Assembly: GCA_964464755.1 (NCBI GenBank)
Contig: CAYXGZ010000001.1
Location: 62,001-126,000, forward strand
Direction of reading: 5' to 3'
DNA: 64,000 bases
DNA from: CAYXGZ01 sp964464755
GTDB taxonomy: Bacteria > Planctomycetota > MHYJ01 > JACPRB01
This document shows, one piece after another, positions 8,931 through 17,029 of this stretch. Within the stretch, counting starts at the first letter, position 1. Each line of letters starts with the position of its first letter. The notes beneath the pieces were generated by a model that was given only the letters and a program-made list of their open reading frames with translations, had not been told where the DNA came from and ran no database searches. The translations under genes and the position numbers were made by a program.

Positions 8931-8960
8931 ATCATAAAGCCGCGGAGGCGAATGTGTTAA
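8931..8960 (-). promoter_or_regulatory. Promoter of the CHAD-ppx operon
   Basis: On the minus strand TTAACA (8960-8955), an 18-nt spacer, then TATGAT (8936-8931). Predicted transcription begins near 8924. This overrides the ATG at 8935 as a start codon. Confidence 0.6.
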
Positions 8961-9015
8961 GGATTCGAGGCCGCCCGGGACCAAAATCGCCGTCGAAACG
9001 CCGACCCCCATGGGA

Positions 9016-9021
9016 TATACT
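9016..9021 (+). promoter_or_regulatory. Possible -10 box of the exopolysaccharide locus
   Basis: TATACT lies 24 nt before the ATG at 9046, within an AT-rich patch; AAAGG at 9035-9039 is the Shine-Dalgarno. No good -35 hexamer is seen 16-18 nt upstream (TCGAAA is the nearest). This would be the head promoter of the long plus-strand locus. Confidence 0.45.
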
Positions 9022-9045
9022 TTTTGGTCCTATTAAAGGTAGCGT

Positions 9046-9942
9046 ATGAAGTTGGCCCCCTGGATCGTCGCCACCGGTGTCTTCGCCGGCCTCCTGTCGG
9101 CCTCCGCCGCCTCCAGCCCCCGCCAGGCCGGTCCCGGCCGGGGCGTCGTCACCGTCGCCCCCCTCGAGGGCGACGTCGCCGTCGAGGAGCAGGCCGTCAC
9201 CACCCGCACCGAGCTCCCCGAGCAGGCCGAGGTCCGCACCGGCGCCTCCGGCCGCGCCGAGCTCTCCGGCTCCTCCACCTGGAGCGCCACCCTCGGCCCC
9301 CGCAGCGAGGCCTCCGTCGGCCTCCTCTTCGAGTCCGAGAACGGCCGCGCCGTCTACCGCCGCGTCCTCGAGGCCCGCGACGGCAAGGTCCTCTGGAAGA
9401 CGATCGGCAGCTCCGTCATGCTCCTGCCGAGCTTCGGCCGCCTCGACGGCGCTTCGGCCACCGTCCAGGTCTGGTACCGCGACGGGCAGATCAACATCGA
9501 CGCCCAGGAGGGCGAGGTGAAGGTCGAGGGCAAGGGCCTCGGCGTCATCGCCACCCTCTCCGCGGGCCACAAGATGAACGCCAAGTACGACGAGTCCACC
9601 AGGACCTTCCGCATCGAGATCATCGAGGACAAGGGCAAGGCCATCGACGTCACCCTCGGCAAGGCCAGGATCCGCGCCACGAAGGGCGACGTCTTCGAGG
9701 TCCGCCTCGACGGCGAGAACGCCGACCTGCTCGTCCAGCGCGGCCTCGTCGAGGTCTACAAGCCCGACGGCACGACCGAGGAGGTCGGCCAGGGCGTCAT
9801 CGTCCCCATGCCCGGCGCCGCGGTCGGCGCCGCGGAGGGCATCGGCCTGCGCAACGACAAGGCCCCCTTCCTCGTCCCCCGCGAGCCCGTGATCGAGGTC
9901 CTCCGCGACCGGACCGACGTCTCCCCCTCGGGCTTCAGGTAA
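9046..9942 (+). CDS. Secreted FecR-like protein
   Basis: The 298-aa protein has a signal peptide (MKLAPWIVATGVFAGLLSASA). It contains two FecR-like beta-sandwich blocks: one around GVVTVAPLEGDVAVEEQ with TGASGRAELSG, and a second with WYRDGQINIDAQEGEVKVEG, VIATLSAGHKMNAKY and KARIRATKGDVFEVRLDGENADLLVQRGLVEVY. FecR-type domains of this kind sit in the periplasm. Here it lacks the membrane-sensor arrangement of FecR/FecI systems. It opens the polysaccharide locus, so a periplasmic or cell-wall-binding role in export is a reasonable guess. Confidence 0.75.
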   Translation: MKLAPWIVATGVFAGLLSASAASSPRQAGPGRGVVTVAPLEGDVAVEEQAVTTRTELPEQAEVRTGASGRAELSGSSTWSATLGPRSEASVGLLFESENGRAVYRRVLEARDGKVLWKTIGSSVMLLPSFGRLDGASATVQVWYRDGQINIDAQEGEVKVEGKGLGVIATLSAGHKMNAKYDESTRTFRIEIIEDKGKAIDVTLGKARIRATKGDVFEVRLDGENADLLVQRGLVEVYKPDGTTEEVGQGVIVPMPGAAVGAAEGIGLRNDKAPFLVPREPVIEVLRDRTDVSPSGFR

Positions 9943-9969
9943 GGCGGGGGAAACGCCGATCTCACCCCC

Positions 9970-11127
9970 ATGAGGCCCTACCTCGCGCTTTTCCTCCTGG
10001 CGCTCCCGCTGCCGGCCGCGGCGCAGAACTCGGTCCCGGCCCGGCTCGGCGACCCCTTCAACTTCGGCACGAAGCAGTTCACGTACCGGGTCGGGGTCAA
10101 GCTCGAGGAGACCTGGGACAACAACCTCTTCCTCTCCGAGAGGGGCGAGGAGCGCGAGAACTTCTCCACGCTGGTCCCCATGCTCAAGATGCGCTGGGAC
10201 TACGCCGAGCAGGACTACTCGTACCTGAACTACACGGGCCGCCTGAACCGCTTCGCGAAGTACGACGAGTTCGACGGCATGGAGCACTCGCTCGACCTCT
10301 TCATGCGCGTGACGGTCGGCGTGCTCCGGATCGACGTGGGCGACGAGTACCGCAACCGCAAGGAGCCGTTCGACCTGCTCCAGGTGACGGAGCGCCTCGA
10401 CAGCGTGCACAACTGGTGGTGGGCGACGGCCGCGTTCGACCTGAACCGCTTCGACCTCGAGTTCACGTACTCGGGCACGCGGTTCTCGATCGACGAGGTG
10501 GACCAGGGGAACTTCCGGCGGCGGGAGTACTCGGTGCTGCTGGCGGCGGACATGTGGACGAAGACCGCGGTGTTCCTCGAGGCGCGGCAGGCGCCGACGG
10601 AGTACGTGGAGGAGGTCTTCGCGGACTTCGTGGTGCGGCGGCTGGTCGTGGGCCTGCGCGGCGAGCCGTCGGAGAAGACGCGGATCAACGCTCGGGCTGG
10701 CCTGGCGCGGCTGGAGAACGACGAGGAGGTCGGGCGGGTCCCGAGCGACGAGTACACGGGGCTCGTGTACGGCATCGCGTTCCAGTGGAAGGCGACGGAG
10801 CGGGGGCTGCTGAAGCTCGAGTTCATCCACCAGCCGATGGAGTCCGTGCTGACGGGCTCGGCGGTGTCGGACAAGATGTCGGCCTCGTACGACCAGCAGC
10901 ACAGCGAGACGTTCAAGTACGGCGGCTCGGTGGAGTGGTCGCGGCAGGAGGAGAGCGACGGGAGCTTCGACCGCTCGGGCTGGACGATCGTGATCCTGGC
11001 GGAGTACCGCTTCGCGCGGCAGTTCCTGGCGGACCTGAAGCTGCTGCACCGCTTCAAGATGTCGGACGCGGACGGGTCGGACTTCGACGACACGCGGGCG
11101 ACGCTGGGCGTGGGGGTGGAGTGGTAA
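9970..11127 (+). CDS. Outer-membrane beta-barrel protein of the exopolysaccharide locus
   Basis: The 385-aa protein has a signal peptide (MRPYLALFLLALPLPAAA) and then alternating amphipathic strands rich in Tyr, Trp and Phe, ending in GVGVEW with a terminal aromatic as in outer-membrane barrels. Segments such as VKLEETWDNNLFLS and RINARAGLARLEND match the BBP2-type barrels found next to Wza in exopolysaccharide and exosortase loci. It probably spans the outer membrane and helps secretion or anchoring. It is separated from the FecR-like gene by 27 bp, and its stop is overlapped by the wza-type gene. Confidence 0.8.
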   Translation: MRPYLALFLLALPLPAAAQNSVPARLGDPFNFGTKQFTYRVGVKLEETWDNNLFLSERGEERENFSTLVPMLKMRWDYAEQDYSYLNYTGRLNRFAKYDEFDGMEHSLDLFMRVTVGVLRIDVGDEYRNRKEPFDLLQVTERLDSVHNWWWATAAFDLNRFDLEFTYSGTRFSIDEVDQGNFRRREYSVLLAADMWTKTAVFLEARQAPTEYVEEVFADFVVRRLVVGLRGEPSEKTRINARAGLARLENDEEVGRVPSDEYTGLVYGIAFQWKATERGLLKLEFIHQPMESVLTGSAVSDKMSASYDQQHSETFKYGGSVEWSRQEESDGSFDRSGWTIVILAEYRFARQFLADLKLLHRFKMSDADGSDFDDTRATLGVGVEW

Positions 11128-12077
11128 GGGCGGGGAGTCTGCTGGCGCTCCTGGCGCTGGCGGCGTGCAACGACGTGGCGGGTCGGGCGCCGGATCCGAA
11201 GGACTTCGATCCGGCGGGCGCGGGGGGGCGGCCGCCCCTGGAGTCGGACGCGCCTCCCGACGATCCCAAGGTGCAGGAGCTGCTGGCGCAGTACGCCCGG
11301 CGGTTCAAGGAAGGGACGCCGCTCTATCCCGGGGACGAGCTGCGCTTCAACGTGCTGGGTCAGCCGGATCTCAGCTTCGAGGCGCGGGTGCCGTCGGAGG
11401 GGGAGATCTCGTTCCCGCTGGTCGGGAAGATCCGGCTGGTGGGCCGGACGCTGGAGGAGGTCCGCAAGGAGCTGGCGGAGAAGCTGGAGGCGGACTACCT
11501 GGTGAATCCGGACGTGACGATCTTCGTGCGGCAGTACTCGCGCAAGACGGTGTACGTGCTGGGGGCGGTGGGGAAGCCGCAGGACTACGAGGTGCCGAGC
11601 GGGCGCTTCGTGACGTTGCTGCAGGCGGTGTCGCAGGCGGGGGGCTTCCTGGAGGAGGCGGCGAAGCACGGGGTGACGATTTTCCGGGCGAAGGAGATCG
11701 GCTCGAGCGAGCGGATCACGATCCCGGTGAACGTGGCGGGGGTGCAGGAGGGGAGGGACAGGGACCCGCTCATCTTGCCCGACGACATCATTTTCGTGCC
11801 GGCGCGGGAGAAGGTGTACGTGCTGGGGCAGGTGTCGAAGCCGGGGGCGTACGTGGTGGACGCGGACCACGGGCTGCTGGCGAGCCAGGCGGTGTCGCTG
11901 GCGGGGGGGTTCACGCGGATCGCGCGGGCGTCGAACGTGCGGCTGATCCGGCGGCATCGGGACGGGTCGAGGAAGACGTACATCCTCGATTTGGGGCGGG
12001 TGGTGGCGGGGCATGCGGACGAGGACGTGCCCTTGCAGCCCGGGGACGTGATCTTCATTCCCGAGAGCCTGTTCTAG
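11121..12077 (+). CDS. Polysaccharide export lipoprotein (Wza type) with SLBB domains
   Basis: I place the start at GTG 11121, which overlaps the upstream stop. It yields a clear lipoprotein signal, MVRAGSLLALLALAAC, with Cys16 as the lipidated residue, and is preceded by GGTGGAG. The 318-aa product then has the polysaccharide-export domain (LYPGDELRFNVLGQPDLSFE, PSEGEISFPLVGKI, NPDVTIFV). Two SLBB domains follow (VYVLGAVGKPQDYEV and VYVLGQVSKPGAYVV, each ending QAVS.AGGF). It should form the outer-membrane or periplasmic export channel together with the Wzc-type kinase encoded next. Confidence 0.93.
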   Translation: MVRAGSLLALLALAACNDVAGRAPDPKDFDPAGAGGRPPLESDAPPDDPKVQELLAQYARRFKEGTPLYPGDELRFNVLGQPDLSFEARVPSEGEISFPLVGKIRLVGRTLEEVRKELAEKLEADYLVNPDVTIFVRQYSRKTVYVLGAVGKPQDYEVPSGRFVTLLQAVSQAGGFLEEAAKHGVTIFRAKEIGSSERITIPVNVAGVQEGRDRDPLILPDDIIFVPAREKVYVLGQVSKPGAYVVDADHGLLASQAVSLAGGFTRIARASNVRLIRRHRDGSRKTYILDLGRVVAGHADEDVPLQPGDVIFIPESLF

Positions 12078-12079
12078 GC

Positions 12080-14134
12080 ATGGACGCGCAGCACCCGGGG
12101 TCGGCTTCGAACGAGCCGGAGATCCCGCAGATCCGTCAGGCGTGGAAGCTGCTGAAGCGGCGGAGATGGCCGTTCATCACGGTGTTCGTCGTCGTCATGA
12201 TGGCGATGGGCTTCTACCACCTTAGACAGACCCCGCTGTACCGTTCCACGGCCTCGGTGGAGATCACCCGGCAGCTTCCGCGGACGGGGACGATGAGCGA
12301 CCTGCCGGCGACGGACGCGTACATCGACCAGGCGTACTACAACACGCAGCAGAAGATCCTGGGCTCGCGGGCGCTGGCGGAGCGGACGGTGCGGCGCCTG
12401 GGCTGGAAGGCGAAGGACGGGACGCCGGCGGATCCGGACTCGGTGCTGGGCGGGCTGGAGGTGAGCACGATCCCGCGGAGCCAGATCCTGACGGTGTCGT
12501 TCAGCGATCCGGACCCGAAGCGGGCGGCGGACGTGGCGAACGCGGTGGTGGCGGAGTTCGCGGCCGACGCGGCGGACAAGCGGCTGTCGAACATCCGGGA
12601 ACTGCAGAAGAAGCTGGAGGCGGAGTCGAAGACCCTGCAGGAGCGCTTCCAGAAGGCGGAGGAGAAGCTCCAAGACTACAACGAGAAGCACCAGTTGACC
12701 GGAGGCGACGAGCGTCAGAGCGTGGTGTCGAAGCGCCTTGAAGAAGCGACGATGGCCCTGACGCGAGTCGAGCAGGAGGTCGCCCAGCTCGAGTCGTTGG
12801 TGGAGCAGGCGAAGCCGGGCGACGGCGAAATGGAGAGGTACCTTCGCCTGAAGCCAGTGATCGAGAATCGCCTGATGCAGGAGCTGCTACTCGAGGAGAA
12901 CAGGACCCAGCAGGAACTCTCGGAGCTCTCGAAGCGCTTCAAACCCCGGCACCCGACGCTCCAGGCCTCGGAGCAGAAGCTCAAGGACGTTCGCGTCGGT
13001 ATCGAGCGGGAGGCGAGGAAGATCGCCGAGGGACTGCGCCAGCAGCACCAGGAGACGCAGGCGCGACGCGAAAAGGCGCGGGCCACGGTCGAGGACTTGA
13101 AGCGGGAGAAGATCGCCCTCGACCGGATCTACTCCGGGGCCGAGGTTCTTCGGCGGGATAGGGATGCGACCAAGGGTCTCTACGACGTGCTGATCCAGCG
13201 GGCCAAGGAGAGCGACATCTTCGCGGGAATCGAGATCACGAACGTCTCGCTGGTGGACGGGGCGATTCCCGCGGGCGCGCCCTCGAAGCCGAGCCTGCGG
13301 ACGAACGGGCTGCTGGGCCTGGTACTGGCCGCCATCTTCGCTACGGCGACGGTGATCACCGTCGAGCGCCTCGATGCCTCGGTGAAGACCATCGAGGAGA
13401 TCGAGGAGGCCGTCCGGCTGCCGATCCTCGGCGTGATCCCGGACGTGAAGGGCCCGCCGGAGACCGTGTCGATCCGGGACCCGAAGGCGCTCGCCAGCGA
13501 GGGCTTCCGCACGGTCCGGACCAGCCTGATGCTGGCCCCGCACAAGGGCAAGCAGCCCCGGAGCTTCCTCGTGGTGTCGAGCGGGCCGAACGAGGGCAAG
13601 ACGGTCAACTCGATCAACTTGGCCGTGACGCTGGCCCAGTCGGGCCAGCGTGTCCTCCTCGTGGATGCCGACTTCCACCGGCCTCAGGTGCACAAGCACT
13701 TCGACCTGGACAACGCGCAGGGTTTCTCGACCTCGCTGGTGACCGAGGGCCCGATTGAGGGCTTCACCAAGGCGGGTCCGGTGCCGGGGCTCACGCTGCT
13801 GCCCACGGGTCCGGTGCCTCCGCAGCCGGCGGAGCTGCTGGGGACGGCGGCTTTCGCGGGCCGGCTGGAGGAGATGCTGGCCAAGTTCGACAAGGTGGTG
13901 ATCGACTCGCCGCCGGTCTGCGCGGTGACGGACGGGCTGGTGATGGCTCCGCACCTGGACGTGCACGTGCTCGTGGTGCAGCCGGGGCTTACGGCGCGGG
14001 ACTCCCTGAAGCGGGCGATGGCGCTGATGAAGGGCGTGGGAGTGGCGCCGATCGGCGTGGTGATCAACCGGGTGCCGGAGCGGGCCGAGGGGTACTCGTC
14101 GTACTACAAGTACTACGGGTACTCGAAGGCGTGA
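12080..14134 (+). CDS. Polysaccharide biosynthesis tyrosine autokinase / chain-length regulator (Wzc type)
   Basis: The 684-aa protein starts 2 bp after the wza-type gene. It has a Wzz domain with transmembrane segments at about 31-47 and 409-428, and a long periplasmic coiled coil (NIRELQKKLEAESKTLQERFQ onward). The cytoplasmic BY-kinase domain has Walker A GPNEGKT at 502-508, Walker A' LLVDADFHRP and Walker B KVVIDSPP. The tail ends in a tyrosine cluster (YSSYYKYYGYSKA), the autophosphorylation sites of this family. It sets polymer length and drives export. Confidence 0.95.
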   Translation: MDAQHPGSASNEPEIPQIRQAWKLLKRRRWPFITVFVVVMMAMGFYHLRQTPLYRSTASVEITRQLPRTGTMSDLPATDAYIDQAYYNTQQKILGSRALAERTVRRLGWKAKDGTPADPDSVLGGLEVSTIPRSQILTVSFSDPDPKRAADVANAVVAEFAADAADKRLSNIRELQKKLEAESKTLQERFQKAEEKLQDYNEKHQLTGGDERQSVVSKRLEEATMALTRVEQEVAQLESLVEQAKPGDGEMERYLRLKPVIENRLMQELLLEENRTQQELSELSKRFKPRHPTLQASEQKLKDVRVGIEREARKIAEGLRQQHQETQARREKARATVEDLKREKIALDRIYSGAEVLRRDRDATKGLYDVLIQRAKESDIFAGIEITNVSLVDGAIPAGAPSKPSLRTNGLLGLVLAAIFATATVITVERLDASVKTIEEIEEAVRLPILGVIPDVKGPPETVSIRDPKALASEGFRTVRTSLMLAPHKGKQPRSFLVVSSGPNEGKTVNSINLAVTLAQSGQRVLLVDADFHRPQVHKHFDLDNAQGFSTSLVTEGPIEGFTKAGPVPGLTLLPTGPVPPQPAELLGTAAFAGRLEEMLAKFDKVVIDSPPVCAVTDGLVMAPHLDVHVLVVQPGLTARDSLKRAMALMKGVGVAPIGVVINRVPERAEGYSSYYKYYGYSKA

Positions 14135-14886
14135 TGGGCGCGCCCGAGCCTCGCCCCGCCGGCGGATACCGCGAGTCGGTCTACCCGGTCTACGCCAGCC
14201 ACGTCCAGGGCGCCGGGGAGCGGGTCGACGCGGCGTCGGCGCGACGCTGGGGCCGGGCCTACGATCACTACTTCCGGGGCTGGCTGCCGGACTCCAAGGA
14301 CGCCTCGATCGCGGATCTGGCCTGCGGCAACGGGTCGTTGCTGCGCTACTTCCTGGACCGGGGATACTCGAAGCTGGCGGGCGTGGACTTGAGCGCGCAG
14401 CAAGTCCAGCTGGCCCGGCAGATTGTGCCCGGTGTGGAGTGCGGCGACGCGAGGGCCTGGCTGGAGAACCGGAAGGGGGCCTTCGACCTACTGACGGGAC
14501 TCGATCTCCTGGAGCACCTGGGCAAGGACGAGGTCCTGCCCTTCCTGGAGGCCTGCCGGCAGGCCCTGCGCCCGGGCGGGCGGGTGATCTTCCAGACTCC
14601 GAACGGCGATTCGCCGTTTGCGGGGTCGCTGCGCTACGGCGACTTCACCCACGAGACCTGCTACACGCCGAAGTCGCTGGCGTCGCTACTGAGGATCGCG
14701 GGATTCAAGGAAGCGGAGTTCCGCGAGGTGGGGCCGGTGCCCTTCGGGTACAGCCTGGCGAGTTCCGTGCGGTCGCTGCTCTGGGTGGGCCTGCGGCTGG
14801 GCGTGAAGCTCTGGAACCGGATCGAGACGGGGTCCTCGGGGAGCGGGGTCTGCACGAGGAACCTGGTCGCGAGCGCGAAGGCCTGA
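14134..14886 (+). CDS. Class I SAM-dependent methyltransferase
   Basis: The 250-aa protein overlaps the wzc stop by one base (TGATG). SAM motif I is IADLACGNGSLLRYF, followed by GVDLSAQQVQLAR, then DLLTGLDLLEHL and LRPGGRVIFQTPN: a Methyltransf_11/23-type Rossmann fold. Sugar or nucleotide-sugar substrate is inferred only from the locus. A GTG at 14131 is an alternative start adding one residue. Confidence 0.88.
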   Translation: MGAPEPRPAGGYRESVYPVYASHVQGAGERVDAASARRWGRAYDHYFRGWLPDSKDASIADLACGNGSLLRYFLDRGYSKLAGVDLSAQQVQLARQIVPGVECGDARAWLENRKGAFDLLTGLDLLEHLGKDEVLPFLEACRQALRPGGRVIFQTPNGDSPFAGSLRYGDFTHETCYTPKSLASLLRIAGFKEAEFREVGPVPFGYSLASSVRSLLWVGLRLGVKLWNRIETGSSGSGVCTRNLVASAKA

Positions 14887-14894
14887 GCCGGCTC

Positions 14895-15773
14895 ATGGCC
14901 AATTCGTTCGGCAGCCTCTGGACCTTCCTCTCCCGCCATCCGCTGACCCGTGACCATAGGGCCTCGGCGCTCTTCCGTTGGTTTCGCTGGCAGGTCCGAA
15001 GCCGGATGCTCCCCGGTCCGCATGTCGTGCCCTGGGTGGGAGGGACGAGGTTGCTGGTCGAGCGGGGGATGACCGGAGCCACCGGCAACATCTACGCGGG
15101 CCTCCAGGAATTCGAGGAAATGGGCTTCCTGCTCCACGTGCTCCGGCCGGGGGATCTCTTCGTGGATGTCGGGGCCAACGTCGGTTCGTACACGATCTTG
15201 GCCTCCGGGGCGAGCAGAGCCGATTCGATCGCCGTCGAGCCGATTCCCGGGACGTTCGCCAGATTGAAGCGGAACGTCGAGGCGAATGGAATCGAGGCTC
15301 GAGTCGAGCTGGTGAATGCGGGCTGCGGGGCGGCGCCCGGGAGGCTCCGCTTCACGACGGGCTTCGACACCGTGAATCGCGTCACGACTCCCGAAGATCC
15401 GAACGGAATCGACGTGGACGTCCGGACCCTGGACTCCATCTGCGGGGAGCGGATTCCAGTCCTGGTCAAGGTCGACGTCGAGGGCTTCGAGCGGGAGGTG
15501 CTGCGGGGGGCTTTCCGCTGCCTGGCGGCTCCGGGCCCCCGGGCCTTCATCGTGGAAAAGAACGACGATCCCAACCGCTTCGGCACGTCCTGGGCGGAGC
15601 TCTCGGCGGCTTTCAGGGCGGGTGGATACGAGAGCTTGGGCTACGATCCCCTGGCGCGGAGCCTGACCCCCGAATCCCGGAGCACCAACGTGCTGTGGAT
15701 TCGCGAAAGGTCCTGGATCCAGGATCGGGTGTCGCAAAGCGCGGCATACCGGGTCTTGAATCGAACCCTCTAG
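14895..15773 (+). CDS. FkbM family methyltransferase
   Basis: The 292-aa protein shows the FkbM fold: LFVDVGANVGSYTILAS (SAM motif I), VEPIPGTFARLKRNVEANG (motif II), and the hallmark VLVKVDVEGFEREVLRGA. FkbM enzymes O-methylate hydroxyls of sugars or polyketides, here probably a residue of the exopolysaccharide. The ATG at 14895 lies 8 bp after the preceding stop. Confidence 0.9.
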   Translation: MANSFGSLWTFLSRHPLTRDHRASALFRWFRWQVRSRMLPGPHVVPWVGGTRLLVERGMTGATGNIYAGLQEFEEMGFLLHVLRPGDLFVDVGANVGSYTILASGASRADSIAVEPIPGTFARLKRNVEANGIEARVELVNAGCGAAPGRLRFTTGFDTVNRVTTPEDPNGIDVDVRTLDSICGERIPVLVKVDVEGFEREVLRGAFRCLAAPGPRAFIVEKNDDPNRFGTSWAELSAAFRAGGYESLGYDPLARSLTPESRSTNVLWIRERSWIQDRVSQSAAYRVLNRTL

Positions 15774-15811
15774 GCGAGTCCGGCCGTCGCCACGGCACCG
15801 TCGACTTCGCC

Positions 15812-15817
15812 TATAAT
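15812..15817 (+). promoter_or_regulatory. Consensus -10 box (TATAAT) before the WecA-like gene
   Basis: A perfect TATAAT ends 9 nt before the ATG at 15827; no convincing -35 is visible. The position predicts a mRNA with almost no 5' leader. It would be an internal promoter separating the sugar-building genes from the export genes. Confidence 0.5.
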
Positions 15818-15826
15818 CGATGGCGC

Positions 15827-17029
15827 ATGCCCACCCTATGGATCGGAGCCGGCGCGTACTTTCTCCTCGTTTCCGCGCTGGCCGCCCTCGCCTTGACGCG
15901 GGTCTCCATCTGGCTCTCCCGGCGCTGGGGCGTGCTGGACCACCCTCGGGAGTCCAGCACCCACAAGGTGGCCACCCCGCTCCTCGGAGGGCTCGGGATC
16001 GCCGGGGCGATGACGCTGGTGGTCTGGGGTCACTTGCTGGGAGGGGCCTGGATCGCGGCGACTCCGGAGTGGCTGGCCAGGGTCCCGGAGGGCTTCCGGA
16101 GCCACTTGAATGGTCTGCAGGGAGAAGGCGACCGGATCGTGGTCATCTTCGCGGGGGGGCTCGCGATCTTCGTGCTCGGGCTCCTGGACGACGTCAAGAA
16201 GCTGAGCGTGCGGGCGCGACTCTACCCGCAGTTCCTGATCGCGGCGGCCGTGGTGGCGCTGGGGGTCCGACCTTCGCTGGGATTCCTCCCGGTCCCGTTG
16301 CAGTACGCGGTATCGATCGTGTGGCTCGTGGGGATCACGAACGCGTTCAACCTGATCGACGGGATCGACGGCCTCTGCGCCTCGGTGGCCGCAGTTGCCG
16401 CCATGATCCTCGGGACGGTCATGCTGGCCAACCACCATCCGACGACCAGCGTGTTCTTCTTCTCGATGAGCGGCGCCTGTCTCGGCTTTCTCGCGTGGAA
16501 CTGGCATCCCGCCAGGGTGTTCCTGGGTTCATCCGGGAGCCTGTTCATCGGGTACATGCTCGGATCGATGACGATGGTGGGAACATTCATGTCCAAGGAC
16601 ACGACCGGCTTTTTTCCGCTTGCGATCCCACTCCTCGTCTTCGCGGTGCCCATCTACGACACGGCGACCGTGGTAGTCCTACGTTTCCTGATGAAGCGCT
16701 CGATATTCAAGGGGGACAAGCGCCACTTTCACCATCGCCTGATGCGCATGGGCTTCTCGGTGCCGCAGGCCGTGGCCTTCCAGTCCATCCTGACGTTGGT
16801 GTTCGGATTGGGAGCGCTGGTCGTCTCCCGATACTCGCTCGGTCCGACCTTGATCGTCCTGGTGCAGGCGGGCGTCTTGGTCGGGTTGGTACTGCTCCTG
16901 GAGCGAGTAGTTGGCCGGCTGCTTCACATCGACGAGCGGGACACGGAGCGGAGGAATCGAGATCTTTCCTTGGGCCACGTGGAACCGTCAACCCCGACGG
17001 GACTGGGCCAGGATGAAGTCCCGAAATGA
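15827..17029 (+). CDS. WecA/MraY-family phosphosugar-polyprenyl transferase homologue with altered catalytic motif
   Basis: The 400-aa polytopic membrane protein has about ten transmembrane segments. It carries family motifs LGLLDDVKKLSVRARL (Asp pair), NAFNLIDGIDGL and KRHFHHRL (the HHR motif). These enzymes transfer a sugar-1-phosphate to undecaprenyl phosphate to start polymer synthesis. The normally invariant Asp of the F-L-G-D-S-G-S motif is Ser here: FLGSSGSLFIG, Ser235, codon TCA at 16529-16531. The equivalent Asp is essential in MraY, so activity is uncertain. A C-terminal polar tail (LLHIDERDTERRNRD) is typical. The stop overlaps the next gene (ATGA). Confidence 0.9.
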   Translation: MPTLWIGAGAYFLLVSALAALALTRVSIWLSRRWGVLDHPRESSTHKVATPLLGGLGIAGAMTLVVWGHLLGGAWIAATPEWLARVPEGFRSHLNGLQGEGDRIVVIFAGGLAIFVLGLLDDVKKLSVRARLYPQFLIAAAVVALGVRPSLGFLPVPLQYAVSIVWLVGITNAFNLIDGIDGLCASVAAVAAMILGTVMLANHHPTTSVFFFSMSGACLGFLAWNWHPARVFLGSSGSLFIGYMLGSMTMVGTFMSKDTTGFFPLAIPLLVFAVPIYDTATVVVLRFLMKRSIFKGDKRHFHHRLMRMGFSVPQAVAFQSILTLVFGLGALVVSRYSLGPTLIVLVQAGVLVGLVLLLERVVGRLLHIDERDTERRNRDLSLGHVEPSTPTGLGQDEVPK

